Source: Amorphophallus konjac (taxonomy: Eukaryota > Streptophyta > Magnoliopsida > Alismatales > Araceae). From it: a stretch of 64,000 nt of DNA. The stretch is from positions 313,763,933-313,827,932 of the forward strand of contig CM040123.1 in NCBI GenBank assembly GCA_022559845.1, in the 5' to 3' direction. The translations under genes and the position numbers were made by a program. Position 1 is the stretch's first letter. Each line of letters opens with the position of its first letter. The notes beneath the pieces were generated by a model. That model ran no database searches. It saw only the letters and a list, made by a program, of their open reading frames with translations, and was not told the origin of the DNA. This document shows positions 35,288 through 45,545 of the stretch, piece by piece.

Positions 35288-35850
35288 AACGCCCATGACA
35301 AGGGAGCTAATTTAAATAAACGACCTGCCCAAGGTCGTCAATTACAGATTTGACGCCCCGCCCTGTAGGCGTCAATTTAATGCAATTTTCTGTAAATAAT
35401 AAACACCCACATTTAAAAATTAAATATCTATGAAATCCTGAAACTAATGTAAGGCATGAACTTACCTGTGAAGTCCTGCTATTTTTCTTGTCATGATTAT
35501 ATACCTTGTCTCCTGAAATTCATAAAAATTCTTGGAAACTGTGAATTCACGACCTGAATCAGGTCGTTTCTTATTGAACCCGCGCCGCATACTAGGGCGT
35601 GAATTTAATTATAACGCCCCTTCCAAGGGCGCGTTTTGATAAACTCCTGAAATTATATATCATGTAAAAATATTGTAAATAAAAGGACGCCTGACAGAGC
35701 AGGCGTCAAATTTAAATAAAACGACCCTGCACAGGGCGTGTTTTTGATGAAATAATGAATTATTGAAATTCCTGCAAAATAGGAAAAATAGATAAACGCC
35801 CTTATCTAAGGCGTTAATTACTTGAGTAGTGACTTTACTTAAGTCGTTAT
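35288..35850. repeat. Hairpin cluster 2 in the D 5' LTR (transcribed part)
   Basis: About ten inverted repeats, including CGACCT/AGGTCG (35321-35337), GACGCC/GGCGTC (35352-35373), the 8-bp ACGACCTG/CAGGTCGT (35549-35567), GACGCCT/AGGCGTC (35686-35707) and AACGCC/GGCGTT (35795-35815). Most are followed by T/A-rich tracts. The same set recurs at about 51664-52226. Confidence 0.8.
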
Positions 35851-36916
35851 TTTCCTGTAAAAATGTTTTTACCTGTTTCTGATAACCGATGGTTTCAGTA
35901 TATATATGTATATCGGCACTATATCTCCACTCTGTGAGTATAGTCCCACGTTTCTACGACGATTTATCGCATTACACATTCAATTCTCATTTACATACAA
36001 GCTCTCCATTGGACATTCCGTTCCTTTGGACTAGCGAGTTAGTCATAGAGACCTCCGTAAGACTCCTCGTAGCCTTGGATTCCCTCAAGGCCGACTGAGC
36101 TGGTTGTACCATAAAACCCATTACATTATTTTGCCATGTCACTCTATAGAAACATGGTGTACCGGCCCTCATGTTATGCTAAGTGGATATCATGAGAATA
36201 TTCTTAATGAGATGAGGACATCATGTTATTAACATGCTATTTTTTTGTGTGGGTCTCAATTCTATATACCAAGAGTGACCATCTACATATGGGCACTTAT
36301 TGTCATGGTACCCGGTTAGGGACCCAATTCCACCCAGTTTATCGACGTCATGGTTACTATGCTTTGCGTGGATTTTATCGCCAGTATGTCCTTACTCAAG
36401 GGTCTTGCCCTTGAATTCCATGAAAATCTTATCTTATCATCCTAATTAAAGCTTGTTCTTGGAACTCCTTATTGGCTATAAACTATCGTGGATGTCTAGA
36501 TCTATCGTGAATGCTGTGCATATAGGGCCCGATCTGGTCCTGGGAGGAGCGCCCGAAAGTACTAGTGCCCATGGGAGTTTTAATGATAACGATGTCTAGC
36601 ATTGCACCGGAGTACTCTTTATCTTGATCTTTGGCATTCCACGATCTCTCTTTTCTTGCGTGCGTGACTTGACTTGCGTGACTTTACTAGCGTGGCCCGA
36701 CACGGGTAATGTACTTGCGTGAAATAGCCAATAATCTATAAAGTCTCTCGTGAATACTTCTTGATTAATACTCGCTTGGATGTTTTGCACGACGTGTTAT
36801 TCTATTGATCAGTTTATTTCACTTGCTCAGTTATTTATACATGCATAGCCCTATTGCATAAACATGTAAAAACTTGTAATTACTTAAACCCATTGCTAGT
36901 TCTTGAGATATAATTT

Positions 36917-36964
36917 CCTACTGAGCGTTCGCTCACTCCATTTTATTCCAACATTTTCAGGTAA
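36917..36964 (+). promoter_or_regulatory. Conserved LTR block (D, 5' LTR)
   Basis: CCTACTGAGCGTTCGCTCA, a spacer, then CATTTTCAGGTAA, in the same order as in C and B. TGAGCG/CGCTCA can pair. Confidence 0.65.
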
Positions 36965-37337
36965 TCAGGTGGCTAGCAAGATCGAGACTCACACGGGCGG
37001 GACAAGTGTGCAAGCGAGCTTCAGAAACTAGTGAACCCGAGTCTTTTATCTTTCTTGAGTCTAGATAGTGTTGTCTAGCTAAGTCAGCTTGGCGTCTCTT
37101 ATTCAGTTATCTTGTCTAAGTCTGTTAGTATGTCGTTATCTTCTTTTCCATTATGTTGAAGTCTCCAAGTTGGAAAACAAGTTCTTGTAAGAGATTTACA
37201 ATAGAAATATAAATTCTATTGTTGTTCAAAATTATCTTGGTCTTATGCGATTGCTCTTGATCATTCACGACTGTTTAACTGCCACGTTCCGAGCAAACGA
37301 CACGTTCCGCTGCTATCGGCCCGGGGCGTGACAGAGG

Positions 37338-37349
37338 TGGTATCAGAGC
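37338..37349 (+). other. Primer-binding site of element D
   Basis: TGGTATCAGAGC four bases after the LTR end TGACA. Confidence 0.9.
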
Positions 37350-37620
37350 TTCAGCTTTCCTATCCTCCAGTTATTAAACCATATCAGAGCTTCGGCTTTC
37401 ACATCCTCCAGTTGTTATATCCCCCGTTATTAAAGTCCCAAGGATAGGTCATCCTTGTCAGTCATATCTGAGCTTCGGCTTTCTTATCCTCCAGTTATTA
37501 GGTTCCAATGACAGGTTAATTAAACATCCTTGTCAGTCATATCAGAGCGTCGGCTTTCATATCCTCCAGGTTAAGTATCCTTGTCTGTCATATCAGAGCT
37601 TCGGCTTTCATATCCTCCAG
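37341..37620 (+). repeat. Five-fold repeat of the PBS-adjacent motif in the D leader
   Basis: TATCAGAGCTTC(A/G)GCTTTC-TATCCTCCAG starts at 37341 and recurs, with small changes, at about 37382, 37464, 37539 and 37590. The intervals hold words such as ATCCTTGTCNGTCAT. Only the first copy carries the full TGGTATCAGAGC. Confidence 0.85.
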
Positions 37621-37816
37621 TCATTAAGTCCAGGAGATAGGTTAAGTATCCTTGTCGGTCATCCTATAGGAATTTCGTGAGAGATGGGTAGAACTTTGGG
37701 TAAAAGTTATAAAAGAAAGATAAAATATTTACATTTCAATAATATTAATTCTTGAGTATAATTTTCTTGAGTAAATAAATTATCTCCCCAATCATCTTTG
37801 CAGGAACCTAGATAAA

Positions 37817-38278
37817 ATGGAAGCATTTAAGCCAAGCTTTGTTCATGAGATGATCTTAGTGGATATCCAAGCTTACGCGGACCTTGTCAGGAGAGTTCAA
37901 GAACTAGAGAAAGTGGTGGAAGAAAAAGAAAGAGTTGAAGGGAAAGATCAAACAAATAACTCCGAAAGTTTCGCCGTTACCAAGAAAAGAATAAATGAGG
38001 AAGATATTTCACAAAGGTGTAAGAAATGCCAGAAATGTAAGAAGTGTAATAAGTGTAATAAGAGGGAAACTTCGGCGGATCGCCCGCAAGATAAGTGTAA
38101 ATCTTGTGGAAGATATGGTCACAAATCGAAGGAGTGTTGGTGGAGTTCGGGTGCATGTCTGCGTTGCGGGGACTTAAATCACAAGATAGCAGAATGTCCC
38201 AAGAAGCCTCCAAGAGGAGTTCAAGATTTAACCCTACTTGCCAAAGGGAAATATGCGAAAGGTATCCCTCACCCGTAA
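37817..38278 (+). CDS. Mini-Gag of element D: C-terminal Gag fragment with two CCHC knuckles
   Basis: Intact 153-residue ORF. Residues 1-45 (VHEMILVDIQAYADLVRRVQELEKV) resemble the end of the Gag domain in C (MDIHVYSEMVRRAQLLED). A lysine- and cysteine-rich stretch follows (Cys at 68, 71, 74, 77, 80), then two CX2CX4HX4C knuckles at 94-107 and 114-127. The capsid-forming N-terminal domain is absent, as are protease and all of pol. A product with only the nucleic-acid-binding end could bind RNA and join particles made by a full-length relative; that role is inferred. The leader upstream is about 480 bp. Being open while its neighbours are broken suggests youth or selection. Confidence 0.75.
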   Translation: MEAFKPSFVHEMILVDIQAYADLVRRVQELEKVVEEKERVEGKDQTNNSESFAVTKKRINEEDISQRCKKCQKCKKCNKCNKRETSADRPQDKCKSCGRYGHKSKECWWSSGACLRCGDLNHKIAECPKKPPRGVQDLTLLAKGKYAKGIPHP

Positions 38279-38361
38279 TCCTAAACTAGCCCATTTTTAT
38301 TCTGAAGATTTCTTCTGTATAAGCTCATAATAAGTTCTCTATTAGGAATGAAAGATGATGT

Positions 38362-38397
38362 GAATTTGGGGACCAAATTCTTTTAAGTGGGGGAGGG
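38362..38397 (+). other. Pre-PPT hairpin and PPT of element D
   Basis: GAATTTGG-gga-CCAAATTC (38362-38380), then AAGTGGGGGAGGG up to the LTR start TGTAACGCCC. Confidence 0.85.
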
Positions 38398-38942
38398 TGT
38401 AACGCCCGGTAATTTTAGAATAGGAATAAAATATATACATAAGTATATACTGTTTAATGATTAAAGTTTATTCAAATAAATACTTGGTCAAGTGATATTC
38501 CTAAAGGGTTGCTCAGATCGAACCTGCCTCTGATACCTAGGACAAGGACTAATAAAAGTTAAAGAACTTATGAGCAATAAAATCTCTAAATAGAAGATTA
38601 CTAAGATCTCAATGTATGTGAGAACTAGCCACCCCAAATCAATGAGGTATAGAACCTTAGAGATAGTCTTAAGAGCCTTATTTATGCATAGACGGAAATA
38701 CATGCAAGTTATTAAAAGATATAAGTCGTATGTGTAAGGTCTTGACAAATAAACAAGTAAGACTTCCAAACAAAGTAAACTTGTGTAAAGGAACAAATAG
38801 AAATAACTAGTTACAAATATAATTATTAGGCCTTGATAAAGGATTAACATTTTAATGCTAAGCTCCATTGGCCCAAACTCAACCCAAGCATTTTACGCTT
38901 AATGGGCTTTTTAACACGTTTTATTATCTTCCCCCATATAGG

Positions 38943-38991
<49 letters not shown>

Positions 38992-39733
38992 TACATAACA
39001 TAAACCTGTATATATGTATATATATATATATATATACCTAGAAATAGAAGGAAAGTATATATTATATACGAATGAACAAATAAAAGAGTGAAATGGAAAT
39101 AACGCCTCTAGTACAGGCGCTACTTAAAGAATACACGCCCTCAGGGAAGGCGCTAATTATAGAAAGGACGCCCAAAGATAAAGGCGTCAATTCTCAAACG
39201 GCTAAAATAAATATAAATGGCAAGTGAACGTAACGCCTTACACATGGGCGCTTTATATAAGAAACGACGCTGGACAATGCGTCAATTTAAATTCGACGCC
39301 CTTACCTAAGACGCTAATTCCTTTCGTCTTCCGTTCGACCCAGGGACTTATCCAGGCTAAGTGATAACTATGGGAAAGAGTTCGAATGTAGTAATAACTC
39401 AATCTTGGAAGTGTTACTTCCACTAGAACTCTAACCCTAATAGGACCCCCAAAGTCCTATAAATACCTTTGATCACCCAAGCCCTAAAACCATTTGATCG
39501 ATCCTCTCTGCTACGGTATGATGAAGAACAGTAAGTTTTCCTTATAGTTCCCTTTCCCTAATACGGGAAGAATATTGATTATTCTTCCTCTTCCTCTATT
39601 ACAGGTTGAAGAAACCTTGACGTCGTGAAGAACAACAGTGAGTTCTTCTTCCCCTGCCTTTCGTTTTTCATCAAAGCTTTTGACCCTTCCTCTTCCTTTC
39701 TTCTGCAGGTTGCCTGCAACCGGAGGAAGCTTG
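38398..39733 (+). repeat. 3' LTR of element D, first segment
   Basis: Near-identical to 33721-35011. Differences include a longer AT microsatellite (38946-38988) and a ~19-bp insertion near 39702-39723. It ends in GCTTG, the left copy of the E target-site duplication (39729-39733). Confidence 0.95.
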
Positions 39734-40107
39734 TGATAGGTTCGGTGCAGTATTCAGAGGGGGGGTGAATGAATATAACCCGTTAATAAACTTCACCCAA
39801 ATAAAACTAGAATAATAACAAGACAGATTCAACAATCTGATGCTCAACAGGAATTACGCTCTCTTGACAGATTAAAGTATTCCAAGAGAACTAATCAACA
39901 CTTCTGCTCAACCAGAAGCCACACGCTTAGAGCGCCCCTGTGCCATCATCTAGCGGAAGCAAAAGCAGATAAACCAAACCACAACGCACAAGGGGTTTTA
40001 GGTGGTTCGGTCCTTCAGACCTACATCCACCCCACACTCAAACCAAGTGTGGCTTCACTAACAGCTGGGCAACACAGCTTGCCAACATACGCTGATACAC
40101 AGCTTCC

Positions 40108-40590
40108 CCAGGAGAACAACCTCTCCTCTTCCTCCTACCCGGAGGGAACCTCTAGCAACCCACAGTCACTAGAACCCAGAGACTTACGTCTCTCTTCCTC
40201 TTTACCAAGAGGGAACCCCACTAGTAGCAGCCCCCACTACTAGTGAACCAGAGGTCGAAGACCCCTCTTCCTCCTAACCTGGAGGGAACCCACAAGCAGC
40301 CCACCTGCTGCTTGCAAACCAGAGACCCACGGTCTCTCTTCCTCTTAACACCAGAGGGAAACACAAGTGACACTAAGTCACCTGCAAACCAGAGGTCGAA
40401 GACCTCTCTTCCTCCAGACCAGGAGGGACCCCTGGACTTGCAATCCACAAGCCCAGAACCGGAGATCAGATCTCCCTTCCTCTAACCAGAGGGGACCCAC
40501 AAGTAGCACCCAGCTACTTGCAACCGGAGATATCAATCTCCCTTCTCCTGAACCAACAGGAGGGACCCCGACCTCTCTACTGAGAATCAG
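40108..40590 (-). repeat. ~70-bp tandem repeat, three hairpins per unit, in the E 3' LTR
   Basis: Seven units start near 40108, 40176, 40248, 40319, 40389, 40459 and 40524. Hairpin 1 stems: AGAGAC/GTCTCT (40178-40193), AGAGACC/GGTCTCT (40321-40337), AGAGGTC/GACCTCT (40391-40407), GGAGATC/GATCTCC (40461-40475), GGAGAT/ATCTCC (40526-40541). Hairpin 2 is TCCTCC/GGAGGGA, CCTCT/AGAGG or CTCCTG/CAGGAG. Hairpin 3: CACTAGTAG/CTACTAGTG (40219-40245), CAAGCAGC/GCTGCTTG (40293-40314), CAAGTAG/CTACTTG (40500-40520). Stems change between units while pairing is mostly kept. Confidence 0.88.
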
Positions 40591-41020
40591 AAATACAGCA
40601 ACTGAATAGCTCAAAGGAAAAACAAAAACCAGCAACAGAAGGCTGAAAAACTAAGAACAAATGTGGCTCTCGCAGGAGCTGGCTGGCCTAGATTTGATCC
40701 ACGGTCCAGCAGGAAACAGATCTTCAAGCAGCTTCTTCCTTCTTCACCACGAGCTCTCTAGCTCACTCTCTATCTCTCTTTCTCTTTCTTCTGCTCTCCT
40801 AATCTCTTACTCTCTGCTACACTTCTTCTTCTTCCCTCTTTCTTCTTTCTTCCTTCTCTCTTCACACGAGCACTATCTCTCTCTCTTTTTCTTCTTCTGC
40901 TCTCCCTCTCACTCTCTTCTCTACTCTCTTCTTTTCTTTCTTTTCTTCTTTTTCTGGATCGAAAGGCTTTTTGCTCTTCAGGCTTTCTACTTCAATCCCC
41001 TTCATCTGAGGACGAAGGGT

Positions 41021-41031
41021 TCTATTTATAG
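41021..41031 (-). promoter_or_regulatory. TATA box in the E 3' LTR
   Basis: Minus strand CTATAAATAGA; the copy in the 5' LTR is at 49528-49538. The hairpin array starts about 430 bp downstream, inside the transcript. Confidence 0.65.
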
Positions 41032-41229
41032 CAGCAACAGCAGATGGATAGGGCACAAAACGCGTGTGCCTCCCACGCTCGATCCAGAAGCTTCCTGCCA
41101 CGTGCCTTTAGCAGATTGGTTCCTCTTGTCTCGGATCACGTGCAGCCCAGGTGTGAGGAATGTTCTTCCTCGGACCTGTAATGATATTAAAAACCATTAA
41201 CACGTTGTATGGCCACAAAAGGCAAAGCT

Positions 41230-42270
41230 GCATGAGGTAAATGAACTGTACTGGGAACGACATGAGGACGATGAAAACAGCACGGAGTAAAGGACAACGA
41301 CACGAAGTATAGTGGTGACAAAAACACACACTACACAGAAAATGACACGAGGTGGCACAGGAAGCAACATGAGGTGCTGCAATGTACTGTACGCAATAGA
41401 ACAACAACGACACGAAGTAGAAAGAACACAACACGAAGTAGAAGACAAAAACAACACGGAGACACGAATACAAGTGAAAACAAAGACCTATGGGTAACAC
41501 GGGGTGGTACAGAAACCAGCACGAGATAGAAAAGAACGACACAAGGTACACACGTTGACTACAACACGAAATAAAGAAAACGACACGAAGTCCATAAACA
41601 TAACACGGAGACGCAACAAGGAGAACGGCACGAAGTGCCACAGAAAGCAACACGAGGTGCTGCAACGTTCTGCACGCAGTGGAACAAAAAATGACACGAA
41701 GACACAGAAACAACAGTAACCGACACGAAGTAAGTACGACATGGAGACAGATGACAGAAGCCGTCATGAGTTGAAAACAACACGAAGACGAAAACTGAAA
41801 TCGACACGGAATGTGGTCAAAGCGAGAAAGACACGAAGTCTAAAATGAAAAACCAACACGAAGACAGAATACAAAGAGACGACACGAAGTGAAGTTGACA
41901 CGAAGTGAAAACAACACTAAGACGATGAGGACAGAAATCGACACGGAGTGAAGACAACACGAAGACAGAACAGTAATTGACACGAAGTCAAAATGACATG
42001 AAGTGAAACGACACGAAGTAAACTACTAAAAACAAAGGGAGCGACACGAGATATAATGGAAACAACACGGACATACGACGTGAAGTGAAGGACAGTAAAT
42101 ATAAACAACACGAAGTATGACATACACAGTACAGACACACGAAGTATTACCTCTTAGCAGCTATTTCTTGTAAAGCATAGGAATCAACACGGAGTGTTGT
42201 AAGCTCAGACGACACGAAATCTTTTCGTGTTAGTGAGGGGAAACAACACGAAGTGTAGTGATCATGAACA
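41230..42270. repeat. Array of about 40 ACACGAAGT words in the E 3' LTR U3
   Basis: The word (C/A)RACACGAAGT and close variants (ACACGGAG, ACACGAGG, ACATGAGG) recur roughly every 15-40 bp in one orientation, separated by unrelated purine-rich sequence. On the element's sense strand it reads ACTTCGTGT. Long ORFs here are artefacts of the repetition. Confidence 0.85.
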
Positions 42271-42284
42271 GCACGAAGATGAAA

Positions 42285-42675
42285 GGAACAGTGCAATGTA
42301 TAGACTTTAAACCCAATGCAAACGGATGTACAGACTTCATGAAAAGTGCATGATTGTACTGGACGATGTATACACTTAGCCTATGCAGACCAATGTACAG
42401 ACTTTGGCGAAGCAAAAGACTGTATAGACTTGGAGACCCAAAGCCATTGTATAGACTTTGAAATCGAAGACCAATGTGCAGACTTGACAGTGAAGACTAG
42501 TGTGCAGACTTCAAGGAGGTTGGCGTGTCAATGTACAGACTTGATGAAGGCTGATACATGAACAGTAATGTATAGACTTAGGAGCATATGACACAGCTGA
42601 ACAGACTTGAAGATGTGAAGCCAATGTACAGACTTCGTGAACAAAATGCAATGCTGACTGATGTATACACTTGGC
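42285..42675. repeat. Array of about 13 AATGTACAGACTT words in the E 3' LTR U3
   Basis: AATGTAYAGACTT and variants recur every 20-35 bp directly after the ACACGAAGT array. A second, unrelated word in the same U3. Confidence 0.85.
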
Positions 42676-42874
42676 AAATAGAGTAATGCATGAACAAACA
42701 ATTAACCACTACGTTAACCCAATCTAGCCATATTCATGAATTAACTATTCAAGCAAACAATCAGATAAAGCAATCAGATATTCAAGCAGTCAATCAGTCA
42801 TCTATATTAATTAGCACACCTCAGTGTGACTCATGGTGTGTCAGTCATCATCAAAACCACACAGGGGCACAACA

Positions 42875-45545
42875 ATCTCCCCCTTTTTGATGATGGCAAC
42901 ACTATGTGTTACACTGACTCAAATCTCAGATTAGATTCTTCTCCCCCTTTGCCGTCAGCAAAAAGACATGAGTTGAAGAGTGAATTAAAACCAATTGTTA
43001 ATTAAAAACTCCCCCTTTTGACTAAGCTGCCCCTTTTACTTTAGCAAAACGAATAAACCAGAGATGTCATATGAGACACTCATGATAGTTCAGCAGAAGA
43101 TGGCAACACATTATCAGTAGCAATTAAAAACAATTCTCCCCCTGAGTCAAACAACTTATGCAATCATGCATATGCAACAATACTCCCAGAGTTCAGACAT
43201 GGTAGATGATATAGAGCTAATGTAGACAAAGAACATGATCAGACAATCTAGCACATTGTCCCCTTATGCATATAGTCTCTCAAACAGACCAGAGAATTCT
43301 ACCCTTATGATCCATGAAGCAAGAGAAATCTACAAGGATGAACTCTGGTTATTCAAAGACAGCACTCTCATATATGACAACCAGTCTGAATGAAATCACA
43401 GTGATAAAGGGCAATAGGATGAGCATATTCAACGATTTGTGAAAAATTGAGATAATGAACTTTTCATCAAGATACCAACTTCATAAAATCAAAATCTTAA
43501 GTTCTGGATTTCTCCATCATAAAAGCTTATGAACCCTTGATTGTCAGATATGGTTTAAGAATGATGTAAACTGAAATTTTTCAAAAGAAATTGTACTCAT
43601 ATCTGAACCAACACTTAATAAAAAAGGAACTACAAGCTCATATAAGATTCTAGTTCAACCAACTTCTATCTTAATTAGTTTACTTTCCATGACAGCTTTA
43701 AAAGAAACATAAGTGAATGCTCTTGTATTTTACTTGTTCTTTCAGAAATTGATTTGCACTTGTTCAAATCTTTCTTTAATGAACAATTTTGGTTTATCAG
43801 CACCTTTTGACGTGGAGAGACACCTTGATCAGAGGTCAGAATCCCCAGTTACTCAGTGTGACAACCGTACTGTTTCTCCCATTTTAGAGAACAGAGGTAG
43901 CATTAAAAAGTATCTTTGGTCATGAGGATACACCTTGATCAAAGGCCAGAATCCACAGTTACTCAATACAACTATGCCATTGCTCTGCCATATTTTCACA
44001 ATAATTTCCAATCATCTCTTTAAACAGAGTTAATCATGGTACTTCATGACACAATCCTTTGGACAGGTTTCTCAGTAGCCATAGTCATTGCTCTGTTCAT
44101 ACTTTTACTTAAAAGGTTTCAGAACAAGTTAGTTGTTTAGGAACAACCACATACACTATATATCTCAGTCAACGTAGACATGGATATCAACTTTTCAGAT
44201 TTCAGAAAGTCTTACATGAATTTACATGAAGCAGACAGTTAAAGTTTATTAAGAGGTTGAAACAGATATTTTCAAGTTTCTTGTGACCAAACAAGAGTAC
44301 ATTAGACTTAAACCACTTCCAATTAACAAATGTTCTTAAGCATGTATAATGGAAGTTTCCTCATTAAAGATATTTTAACTTTTATGAAGTAGTATTCAGG
44401 CTGAAGGTTTACTTCATGTCTCAGCAGAGTAATTCAAGTGAGAATATTCACTAAACAGCATGATTCTGAAGAATTGTAGCAAATGAGCTGCTCTTGAGCA
44501 AAGAGGTTCAAAGTTGACTGAATAGAGAAAAAGCTCTCATTCAGCAGATTTAGGAGACACAAACAGATACCAATAAGGTAAGCATTCAGATTATGAACAA
44601 CTTCAGAAGTAGTCAAGAAATCATTTGATACCACTTAGAATGATGGAATCACTGACACTTCAGATATGACAAGATGAATCATATAGCTGGAGAAGAACGG
44701 ATTAAGCAAGCTCCCCCTATCTATATGCAGTGATATTTCCCTTCCCCCTTTTTTTTTGATTTTTCAAAGAAGTGATATGCTATGCAATGATTCCCTCTAA
44801 CTAAAAACACTGAATCATCCTATATGTCATGCAGACAATGTAGGTGATGAATGACTATGCAACAACAGATTTAACATGCTATGCAGTAAATCTCAAGACA
44901 GTTGAGTGAATTCAGATGTATGAATAATGCTCCCCCTAAATGTATGCATTCAATGTATCTTTTCGACATTTTTCAATGTAATGAAATGCAATGCAATTAA
45001 CTACATGTATGCACGGGCATGAAGCAAAAATATTCACATGAAGATGCGGACATTATCTGATATGCAATTAAAGCATTGAAACATGATTTCAAGGTTTATG
45101 CTCATTCAGACTGCCCTATGAGGAGATATGACCCATGGTACTAGGTGGAGAACTTGGTCTAAAAGACCATCTCACACAAAGTAAGAACTTCTAGACATAT
45201 TTCATCTGCACTGTAGTAGCTTACCATTTGATATACCAAAGTGGTCATGCATCATAGTGCAATTCAACATACAAGGAGTTTGGCATATCATTCATCATGG
45301 CATTTGTGTGCAAATGCATTTTGAAATAAACTCAATCATTTTCATGAGCATTTCAGATTTTTCCAATTAGTTTCAGTTAGACAATGCGCGAAAGAATTAT
45401 CATGATCTGCAGTGCATTCAGATCACACAACTCAGAATACAAAGTTTTCAGAATTTACCTGAATGGGGCTTTATCATCTTGGGTGCCTTGGTTTTCTTTA
45501 CCCCTCTTTATTCCTCAGTCCAAGGCACACCTGTAAATTATTTGA
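42875..45545 (-). other. 3' non-coding region of E with repeated polypurine stretches
   Basis: No ORF of note. On the minus strand, PPT-like stretches GGGGGAG occur near 42877, 42944, 43009, 43137, 44711, 44748 and 44932; the one at 42875-42890 is the functional PPT position. An env-like gene, present in some Sireviruses, is not seen. Confidence 0.7.

Larger units (their letters stand above)
33721..37333 (+). repeat. 5' LTR of element D (3613 bp)
   Basis: TGTAACGCCCGG to CCCGGGGCGTGACA. It aligns with 38398-39733 plus 51387-53709. It holds a TATA box (34753-34760), two clusters of GACGCC/GGCGTC hairpins (34397-34612 and 35288-35850) and the CCTACTGAGC block (36917-36964). Confidence 0.95.
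39734..42874 (-). repeat. 3' LTR of element E (3141 bp)
   Basis: TGATAGGTTCGGTG to GGGGCACAACA on the plus strand. Minus-strand U3 runs from 42874 to the TATA box at 41021-41031 and contains two word arrays. The R-U5 part contains the ~70-bp triple-hairpin repeat. Confidence 0.95.

Noticed and set aside
40661..41200. 179-residue ORF in the E LTR (also 49168-49707)
   Set aside because: Low-complexity CT-rich LTR sequence repeated in both LTRs and on the strand opposite to the element; no domain.
41108..41767. 219-residue minus-strand ORF (also 49615-50274), rich in Val, Cys and Ser
   Set aside because: It is the translation of the ACACGAAGT word array and ends in LTR sequence; periodic composition explains the open frame.
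41230..42675. Regularly spaced words with unique spacers, superficially like a CRISPR array
   Set aside because: Words are 9-13 bp and degenerate, spacing is irregular, the array is inside a plant LTR U3 and there are no cas genes.
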